Shown piece by piece: positions 59,701-64,000 of a stretch of DNA of 64,000 nt. Positions within the stretch are counted from its first letter, which is position 1. The number at the start of each line of letters is the position of its first letter. The DNA is from Vibrio aerogenes. Its GTDB lineage: Bacteria; Pseudomonadota; Gammaproteobacteria; Enterobacterales; Vibrionaceae. The notes under the pieces are model-generated. The model saw only the letters and a list, made by a program, of their open reading frames with translations. It did no database searches and was not told the DNA's origin. The translations under genes were made by a program, and so were the position numbers. The stretch lies in NCBI RefSeq assembly GCF_024346755.1, contig NZ_AP024861.1:434001-498000 (forward strand). Reading direction: 5' to 3'.

Positions 59701-60972
59701 GATTTATCCGTGTTTGATATCTTTGCGCCTCTGGCTGTCGGCGGGGCGGTTGTCGTGCCGGCAGAAGCGGACCGTAAGGAAGCCCGGTGCTGGTTAGAGA
59801 TGATCAATCAGCATCAGGTCACGGTCTGGAATTCGGTGCCTGCATTGTTTGAAATGTTGTTAATTGCAGCAGAAAGCAGCGAAGTATGGCACTTGCCGGA
59901 GACATTAGAGCACGTGTTACTTTCCGGTGACTGGGTCGGACTGGATCTGTATCCGCGTTTGCATCAGCAGAACCCGCAGACAAAATTGCTTGCTTTAGGT
60001 GGTGCAACCGAAGCGGCTATCTGGTCCAATGCATTTCCTGTTTCGCAGGTTGATCCGCAGTGGCGCAGTATTCCTTATGGTTATGCGTTGAGTCACCAGT
60101 CTTACCGGGTGATGGATGAACAATGCCGGGATTGTCCGGACTGGGTCATCGGCGAGCTGTGGATTGGTGGTGAAGGCGTCGCGCAAGGTTACTTTGGCGA
60201 TCCGGAGAAAACCGCAGCTCAGTTTGTCGTGCATGAAGGTCAGCGGTATTACCGGACCGGAGATACCGGCCGTTTCTGGCCCGATGGCGTGGTTGAGTTT
60301 TCCGGCCGTCGTGACAATCAGGTGAAAGTGCACGGGCACCGTATCGAACTTGGCGAAATTGAGCATGTTGCATCTGCTGTTCCGGGGATTCAAAAAGCGC
60401 TGGCGCTGGTCACCGACGCGCCGTCAAAACAGATTCTGCTGTTTGTGGAAACCGATGACCCGGCAATTCAGGCACAGTTAACAGAAGACTATATGCCGGT
60501 GCCGGAACATGGATTTTCATCACAGGAGAAAGCATTGGTTGCACCGGTACTGAGAGCGCAGCTGCCGGACTATATGTTGCCACAGCACATCGTCTTATGC
60601 CGGAAAATTCCGCTGACGGCGAACGGCAAGCTTGACCGTAAGCAGCTGACCGTGATTGCTCAATCGATTGTTTCTGACAGTCAGCAGCATGAATTCGTCG
60701 CGCCTTCAAGCCCTGAAGAGATGCTGCTGACACAGGCGCTGACTCAGGTGCTGTCCTGGCCTAAACCGCTGAGTGTGACTGATAATTTCTTCTCCATTGG
60801 CGGGGATTCACTGACGGCGATGCAGCTGACGTCTGTACTGGAAAAGCAGCATGGTGTGATCTTGTCGCTGCGCACGATTTTCAATCATCAGACCATCGCC
60901 CGGATTGCTCAATCTATAGAGATTCCGCAGTCAACGGATGCGGGTGTCGAGTATGAAGAAGGGGCGCTTTAG
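53716..60972 (+). CDS. Hybrid PKS/NRPS: FAAL-ACP-KS-ACP-Cy-A(Cys)-PCP
   Basis: A 2418-residue assembly line. Residues 1-570 are a fatty acyl-AMP ligase (YSSGSTGVPKAV near 166, WLPFYHDLGL, MTGYGMAEATL). ACP1 has phosphopantetheine Ser614. The ketosynthase (about 670-1080) has Cys829 in DTACSSS and His1001 in LGHFESASG, but Asn964 where the HGTGT His should be. A post-KS linker ends LPLYPFCRERYW, with no acyltransferase. ACP2 has Ser1300. The cyclisation domain (about 1360-1790) has the Cy-type DxxxxD (Asp1489, Asp1494) instead of HHxxxDG. The adenylation domain (about 1807-2290) reads D-L-F-N-L-S-L-I-W in its pocket, one residue from the cysteine code DLYNLSLIWK. The final PCP has Ser2365 in GGDSL. 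No ketoreductase, thioesterase or terminal reductase is present. Predicted product: a fatty acyl-cysteine-derived thiazoline on the PCP. Release must occur in trans. Confidence 0.92.
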   Translation: MYKELGWIQQTLLDQFHHRASEIALRDCASLPHQIYTYQDVEHKISIISEYLLPHYSQRALLLLPGSSYFVFSFLACAMSGVTAVPVNLPGEKRIRRVKTMLTHIMKDCDPKIILAMSSSRESIESLGWNQERQVIYLDELFETHQGFSLTQTMFRAPVAPVMLQYSSGSTGVPKAVCNYDKNIMNHHHLMVRMNAAVDGIHTATWLPFYHDLGLFYGLLFPLFSGGSCTFIRPSQFVADPLSWLSLIGQYKATIITAPDFAYRLCVDAVDEKEVPGLDLSSLQVALTAAEPIRPETVDLFQDYFRPAGFTPDMYMTGYGMAEATLVVSYKKIGAPMIRKTFDEKALAQGIAKETPQGRELIGCGKEFGSWDLRIVDPDTCLQCEAGQVGEVWMSGECLPAGYWNQPELTASVYQAKLAGQPSDKHYLRTGDLAFLLEGELYICGRIKDVIIVAGENHMPNDMEATIEKYCELVDIGGACFVQDTETGDINSICEVHRHTPEEYLESLAQDIYARVRQHHHLLVSQVILIPKGHLKKTSSGKIRRRHMLMDLNNETLNVLYRASFNDINKEEIALRTADGKSAEPDFILSSLKAVLGEEIIDEKQGFADLGVTSLVAAQWCRQLAGHYGLSMSPTILFAYPNVKALRQWIHSRLPSQATEQSSVSARNQQVAVVAISCRLPRQEADSSWRDYADWLMKGECAGKMLASDDRQFSLPVGYLEDVDKFDARFFGLSSQEARLMDPQQRWLMELGWHLFEQAGWSPAQIKGQKYGIYIGQGSQDYSDMVVSQNHEKFAKGYFVTGNSRSAASGRLAKYFGLRGPAVTIDTACSSSLVAIDAAVKFIQSGSGNTAIAGGVNFLLSASNEQALISAGMLSPDGCCSTLSEQANGYMRSEGAGLILLKSYDAAVADGDPILAVIEASAVGQDGESSSLTAPNPLAQGAMVQDVLEQSGLSVDDIDAVEMNGTGTALGDSIELHALDSVYSHRQKALNLTTFKPQLGHFESASGVVGVIHAVAQMHQQHLFAHPGFTRFNPHLSEWMSRYAFSRHVRPEKLSRMAVNAFGFTGTLAHLILRHYPQDSDWPEAGQSQTDLSETDLSETDLSDTDQQSAAGSSQPPLRQPTVNRFPLTAASEHSLRALAARWKSLLQHQPDTMHQPLIQAWLCKREHGLPVRVCLKYADVADLTAQLDEIACGILPDSQTAGSEVELWLQGEHYDWSASVSYPIFPATVINLLPLYPFCRERYWIELPEAAGAVDSLGAVAEAAVDGHAFITRWLKEALDIETDTLSDQDNLINLGLNSVQLIDFVDEARKAGVHYELVRLYEHPTIQGWLSLWHQETPVSTSQVCAENCPDDVLSQPFELTNIQRAYWQGRNPDLVLGGVACHAYLEFNCPTLDTDRLSDALNALVQRHSLLRMRMNADGAGYFIAYEPARITVYPWQDLSDSEAQQKQLELREQLQSRVPDLRTEPGFAVCVSQTAQGSRLHVDVDMVIADAMSIEILLDDLAGFYTHPETTQAVEPTVHFPEYLHDIRTTGGSDVDQAYWEAQIPDLPGAPALPLAVRPEQTGKPRFVHRQWQLPATRWTALQQAGYQHQITPSMLLAACFAETLRGWSDHREFCLNLTIFNRRHETLDIADMVADFTTLMLLACRPSAQDTLLDNARCLNETFMAGLDHARFDAVNVLREMSRQSGTQVMMPVVFTSNIGHDFLPDYPFGKIDYVVSQTPQVWLDCQVRQDDGNLVISWDSVDELFPEQMIDHMFDFMGRLITSLAEQPERLSEPVHAFLSDEQLEQRFVNNQTNLIPLHHRTLHGRFFEWAESHPGHIALIDERGSLTYQELAERATGLAYRLYQHDVCVGDRVAVILPKGREQIIATLAVHVVGAAYIPLDKEQPQQRIQQIIAQASPRCLVADSSAESYSLPVIDIADTGAARLEQPCWPRFWPGNVAYIIYTSGSTGVPKGVVTTHQAAANTIDDMIVRLSLNPSSRSFALSALNFDLSVFDIFAPLAVGGAVVVPAEADRKEARCWLEMINQHQVTVWNSVPALFEMLLIAAESSEVWHLPETLEHVLLSGDWVGLDLYPRLHQQNPQTKLLALGGATEAAIWSNAFPVSQVDPQWRSIPYGYALSHQSYRVMDEQCRDCPDWVIGELWIGGEGVAQGYFGDPEKTAAQFVVHEGQRYYRTGDTGRFWPDGVVEFSGRRDNQVKVHGHRIELGEIEHVASAVPGIQKALALVTDAPSKQILLFVETDDPAIQAQLTEDYMPVPEHGFSSQEKALVAPVLRAQLPDYMLPQHIVLCRKIPLTANGKLDRKQLTVIAQSIVSDSQQHEFVAPSSPEEMLLTQALTQVLSWPKPLSVTDNFFSIGGDSLTAMQLTSVLEKQHGVILSLRTIFNHQTIARIAQSIEIPQSTDAGVEYEEGAL
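56984..57033 (+). repeat. In-frame 15-bp tandem repeat in the synthase linker
   Basis: Three units of the type ggatctgtcagaaac encode repeated TDLSE/TDLSD between the KS and its linker domain (about residues 1092-1106). It is an acidic, flexible spacer. Confidence 0.8.
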
Positions 60973-61087
60973 GCCCGCCGGGGTTGAGGCTGTGATGTTG
61001 TGATGTATCCGGAACTCAGGATCTCATGGCGCAGAGATCCGGTATCAGATGCGGCTTCATCCCCTGTTTTGTCAGGGAACAGACCCT

Positions 61088-61167
61088 GGAGCGTATTTAT
61101 CTTTCACAGTCACCTGTCGTCGCCTCCGGCAGGAGCAGGAACGGTGATGAAAGGTAAACACGCTCTA
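61088..61167. repeat. Palindromic repeat, family A, copy 3 (modified)
   Basis: The outer arms ggagcgtatttatctttca and gatgaaaggtaaacacgctc match copy 2 in reverse orientation. The centre tcgcctccggcaggagc is also shared. About 13 extra bases sit in the left half and a few in the right. Confidence 0.75.
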
Positions 61168-61211
61168 AACATTCAGGGAAGATTTTTGTCCATTCAATGA
61201 AAAGGAGTTGT

Positions 61212-62477
61212 ATGAAGCATACAAACTATTCCCGGAGACGATGGCTGATATTAACAGCCGGATGTTTTATCAATTTATGTATCGGCTCAATGTATGCGTG
61301 GAGTGTTTTTTCTGCGCCTATGGCTGATTATTTGAGCCAGTTAAACGGAACGCAGCTGACAGCGGCTGATTTGGCGATTGTATTTGTGGTTGCCAACTCA
61401 GTCGGGCCGGTGACCATGATTTCAGGTGGCCGGATTAATGATATGTTCGGGCCAAAGCTGGTGATTCTTGTCGGCGGGCTGATGTTTGGCGGCGGGATGG
61501 TATTTTCCGGTTTCGCAACCAGCATCACGCATCTGATCGTTGGCTATGGATTGTTAACCGGCCTTGGGCTGGGCATGGTCTATGGCGCGACGATCAGTAC
61601 GTCGATCAAATTTTTCCCGGACAAACGGGGTTTGGTGGGCGGATTGAGTACGGCATTATTCGGCATCAGCTCGGTGATTATTCCGCCGGTTGCAGCTGCG
61701 ATTACCCGTCACATGGGCATTCTGTCTTCTTTTAAAATCATTGGCATTGCGTTTACCGTCATTGTTTGTGTCAGTGGATTTTTTATTGATAAATGCCCGG
61801 ACGGATTCAAACCGGATGGCTGGAGACCACCACAGAAATCAGGGGACACACATCAGGAAAACTTCACCTGGAAGCAGATGCTGGGAACGCCGACGTTTTA
61901 CATCTTGTTGGTGCTGCTCACCTGCGGGGCCGTCGCCGGGCTGATGTGTATCGCACTGGCTGCGCCACTGGCCAGGCAGATGATAGGAATGTCAGTGGCT
62001 TCTGCGACTGCTGCTGTGTCAACACTGGCTTTGCTGAATGTCTCCGGCCGGGTTGCTGCGGGGGTGCTTTCCGATAAAATCGGCCGGGTCAACACGCTGG
62101 CGCTGGCCTGTGTGCTTTCTGTGGCTGGCTTGTATCTGTTGTATATCGCCGGGCAGGGCGATGTGAAGACATTCTACGCAGGTATCTCTGTAATTGGGGT
62201 CTGCTTCGGTGCTTTTATGGGGGTCTTCCCCGGATTAACGGCCGATCAGTTCGGGACCAAACATAACAGTGTCAATTTTGGCATTATGTTCTGTGGCTTT
62301 GCGATTGCCGGTTACGTCGGCCCGACCATCATGCGACAAGTCTTCGATGCGACCGGCAGTTTTAAAGGCGCATTCTTAATCGGCATCGGGTTCTGTCTGG
62401 CCGGGTTTGTACTGACCGGTATTTATCATCTGCTGCATCAGAAAGCCCGGCGGATGAAAGTGGCTGCGGAGCATTGA
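61212..62477 (+). CDS. MFS transporter, oxalate/formate antiporter (OFA) family
   Basis: A 421-residue carrier of 12 helices. LILTAGCFINLCIGSMYAWSVFSAPMADYL at the N-terminus and the loop GRINDMFGPK, with FPDKRGLVGGLSTALFGISS, are typical of OFA-family MFS proteins. Family members move small carboxylates such as oxalate, formate or pyruvate. The preferred ATG at 61212 follows AAGGAG; an upstream in-frame ATG at 61197 is less likely. It lies 239 bp after the assembly-line gene, and a role in exporting its product is possible but unproven. Confidence 0.87.
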   Translation: MKHTNYSRRRWLILTAGCFINLCIGSMYAWSVFSAPMADYLSQLNGTQLTAADLAIVFVVANSVGPVTMISGGRINDMFGPKLVILVGGLMFGGGMVFSGFATSITHLIVGYGLLTGLGLGMVYGATISTSIKFFPDKRGLVGGLSTALFGISSVIIPPVAAAITRHMGILSSFKIIGIAFTVIVCVSGFFIDKCPDGFKPDGWRPPQKSGDTHQENFTWKQMLGTPTFYILLVLLTCGAVAGLMCIALAAPLARQMIGMSVASATAAVSTLALLNVSGRVAAGVLSDKIGRVNTLALACVLSVAGLYLLYIAGQGDVKTFYAGISVIGVCFGAFMGVFPGLTADQFGTKHNSVNFGIMFCGFAIAGYVGPTIMRQVFDATGSFKGAFLIGIGFCLAGFVLTGIYHLLHQKARRMKVAAEH

Positions 62478-62508
62478 TCATTCGATATGTCAGCGCTGTT
62501 TTCACCGC

Positions 62509-62542
62509 GCCGGATCCTGCCCGTCACTGAGCAGGATCCGGC
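62509..62542. terminator. Hairpin after the MFS gene
   Basis: A perfect 12-bp inverted repeat, gccggatcctgc / gcaggatccggc, with a 10-nt loop and no T run lies about 31 bp after the MFS stop codon. It may terminate poorly or stabilise mRNA. Confidence 0.5.
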
Positions 62543-62580
62543 CGGCACTGATGTATGTCACAGAAAGTATCTGAAACAGA

Positions 62581-62652
62581 GCATATCCATAAAGCAGGAC
62601 TTGCCCGTAAAACAGAACTTACCCGTAAAACAGACATATCTGTAAAACACGC
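62581..62652. repeat. Four degenerate tandem 18-bp repeats
   Basis: The two central units, acttgcccgtaaaacaga and acttacccgtaaaacaga, differ at one base. The outer units (starting gcatatccataaagcagg and catatctgtaaaacacgc) are more divergent. Confidence 0.75.
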
Positions 62653-62653
62653 C

Positions 62654-63223
62654 CTACGCAAATGCATTGACGAGATCGTCAATTTTACTGAGGAGGCGAA
62701 CCGCATGATCGCGGGCGCGTGTTTCTACGCCTTCCTGCGTGTTGTACACCCCCGGAATATAAACCATACGGTGGGTATAAACCGGCGGCTGATAAATCAT
62801 GCCGGACAGGTAAGCTAACTGCTGCATCGGGTGTGATAATTGTTCAATCGTAAAGTGATTATGGCCCAGCGGATCATAAGATTCTTTCGGGCCCCCAATC
62901 GTGAAAGACAGAATAAAGTGTTTGTTTTTCAGCTTGTCTCCTTCCGGCCCGTACGCAAAATTAAATTCAAACACATCATCAATCCACTTTTTGAGCAATG
63001 CAGGAACGGAATACCAGTAATACGGGTATTGTAAAATGATGATGTCAGCTTTTATCAGTGCGTTTTGTTCGGCTTCAATATCGATTTTATAATCCGGATA
63101 TTGCTGATCCAGATAACGAATATCAATGCTTTCAACCTGTTGATCCAGTTGTTGCAAGATGATTTTGTTGGTCCATGACTTCTCTAAGTTCGGGTGACCG
63201 GAAATGACAACGACGTGACTCAT
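62654..63223 (-). CDS. NAD(P)H oxidoreductase, flavodoxin-like (MdaB/KefF type)
   Basis: A 189-residue flavoprotein of the NAD(P)H quinone oxidoreductase group. The flavodoxin_2 signature is clear in ILQYPYYWYSVPALLKKWIDDVFEFNFAYGPEG (about residues 62-95), with the FMN-binding N-terminus VVVISGHPNLEKSWTNKIIL. Members reduce quinones or other electrophiles by two electrons and protect against oxidative or electrophile stress. GGAGT precedes the ATG. It is divergent from the LysR gene (132 bp apart), which probably controls it. Confidence 0.88.
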   Translation of the reverse strand: MSHVVVISGHPNLEKSWTNKIILQQLDQQVESIDIRYLDQQYPDYKIDIEAEQNALIKADIIILQYPYYWYSVPALLKKWIDDVFEFNFAYGPEGDKLKNKHFILSFTIGGPKESYDPLGHNHFTIEQLSHPMQQLAYLSGMIYQPPVYTHRMVYIPGVYNTQEGVETRARDHAVRLLSKIDDLVNAFA

Positions 63224-63355
63224 ATTGACTCCAGGGCTAAATCTTGTCTCTGTGATAAGTGTATTTTAGAGACTCCGGTAGCAATAACCAGATGACAGTC
63301 ACCTAATTAATTGTTAGCTTTTGCCTAACAAAAATCGCGTGTCGCAGGCAGATAA

Positions 63356-64000
63356 ATGAAAAGTTCCGGAGCCAGTTATAATCAGATCATGATATTTCAC
63401 TCGATTGCCCGTGAAGGCAGTATCCGGGGCGCAGCCCGTCAACTGGAAATGGCCGCGCCTTCGGTGAGTCAATCCTTAAAACGCCTCGAAAGCAAACTCG
63501 GGCTGCCGTTGTTTAGCAGGTCGACCCGACAGATGAACCTGACGGAAGCGGGCAGGTTTTTACTGGAAAATACCAAAGAAGCCATGACAACCCTGGATTG
63601 TGCGCTGGAGGGTGTCCGTGATCTCCGTCGTGCGCCCTCCGGCAAGGTGAGCATGACGATTCCGCGATTTGTTTATCAAAGTATGATTCAGCCTGTTTTT
63701 GCTGACTTTTGCCGTCTGTATCCGGATATCGAACTGGAGATCTCGGTGTCTGAAGCGCTGGTTAATATTTCTCAGGAGGGGATTGATGTCGGCATCCGGT
63801 TTGGTGACCTGATTGAGGAAGGCCTGGTCGCGCGGAAACTGACCGGCCCTGTTCAGGAATCATTCTTTGCTTCACCCGCTTATCTGGAGAAGTACGGTAC
63901 ACCTCAATCACCTGAAGATCTTGAAAACCACAAACTGATTCAATACCGGTTTGGCGCTTCAAACCGACTTGCTCCGACACGGATGAAGCAAGCGGGAAGC
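63356..64000 (+). CDS. LysR-family regulator, truncated by the window end
   Basis: An open frame starts at ATG 63356 and continues to the window edge, giving the first 215 residues. The LysR winged helix (about residues 7-65) includes IFHSIAREGSIRGAARQLEMAAPSVSQSLKRLESKLGLPLFSRSTR. The effector domain begins SGKVSMTIPRFVYQSMIQPVFADF. This resembles the AaeR/DmlR type. Its divergent position suggests it regulates the oxidoreductase gene. The upstream Shine-Dalgarno is weak. Confidence 0.85.
   Translation, partial: MKSSGASYNQIMIFHSIAREGSIRGAARQLEMAAPSVSQSLKRLESKLGLPLFSRSTRQMNLTEAGRFLLENTKEAMTTLDCALEGVRDLRRAPSGKVSMTIPRFVYQSMIQPVFADFCRLYPDIELEISVSEALVNISQEGIDVGIRFGDLIEEGLVARKLTGPVQESFFASPAYLEKYGTPQSPEDLENHKLIQYRFGASNRLAPTRMKQAGS

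Overview
The window looks like chromosomal DNA of a marine gammaproteobacterium of the Vibrionaceae, most likely a Vibrio. The evidence is gene order and protein similarity recalled from memory: pepA-holC-valS divergent from lptFG; leuABCD with a leader peptide, followed by a TetR gene, a PAP2 phosphatase, a VC2487-type glycosyltransferase, leuO and ilvIH; and pykF, a DeoR gene and glmS. No database search was possible.

Layout. 1-9.9 kb is housekeeping: rluA, a D-2-hydroxyacid dehydrogenase, valS/holC/pepA on the minus strand, lptF/lptG and an RDD membrane protein. 10.1 kb carries tRNA-Leu(CAA), then a DsbA-like thiol protein. 11.2-22.9 kb is the branched-chain amino acid block: leuDCBA on the minus strand behind an attenuator with a 20-residue leader peptide, then leuO and ilvIH. 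23-29.8 kb is an arginine deiminase island: a YfcC-type transporter, arcA, arcC, arcB and a divergent ArgR paralogue, which together could degrade arginine to ornithine, ammonia, CO2 and ATP. 30.2-38.3 kb is a GABA catabolic island: a MocR-type regulator without the PLP lysine, gabT and gabD, and a divergent TRAP transporter. 38.4-44.3 kb returns to core genes (mscS, a small membrane protein, pykF, a DeoR regulator, glmS).

44.4-53.0 kb is accessory. It holds two tandem secreted 121-residue paralogues, a small membrane-anchored protein, and a 2349-residue exported SpvB/TcdB-like RHS protein with seven cysteine-paired acidic repeats and a variable C-terminal tip.

53.7-61.0 kb is one gene for a 2418-residue hybrid assembly line, read as FAAL-ACP-KS-ACP-Cy-A-PCP. 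The ketosynthase has Asn in place of the first catalytic His (as in non-elongating KS0 domains). The adenylation pocket reads almost exactly as the cysteine code. The simplest reading is that a fatty acid is activated, passed without chain extension to the second carrier, joined to cysteine and cyclised to a 2-alkyl-thiazoline thioester. No acyltransferase or thioesterase is visible. An OFA-type MFS transporter follows, then an NAD(P)H oxidoreductase divergent from a LysR gene that runs off the window.

Intergenic DNA carries two dispersed palindromic repeat families and several 15-18 bp tandem duplications.
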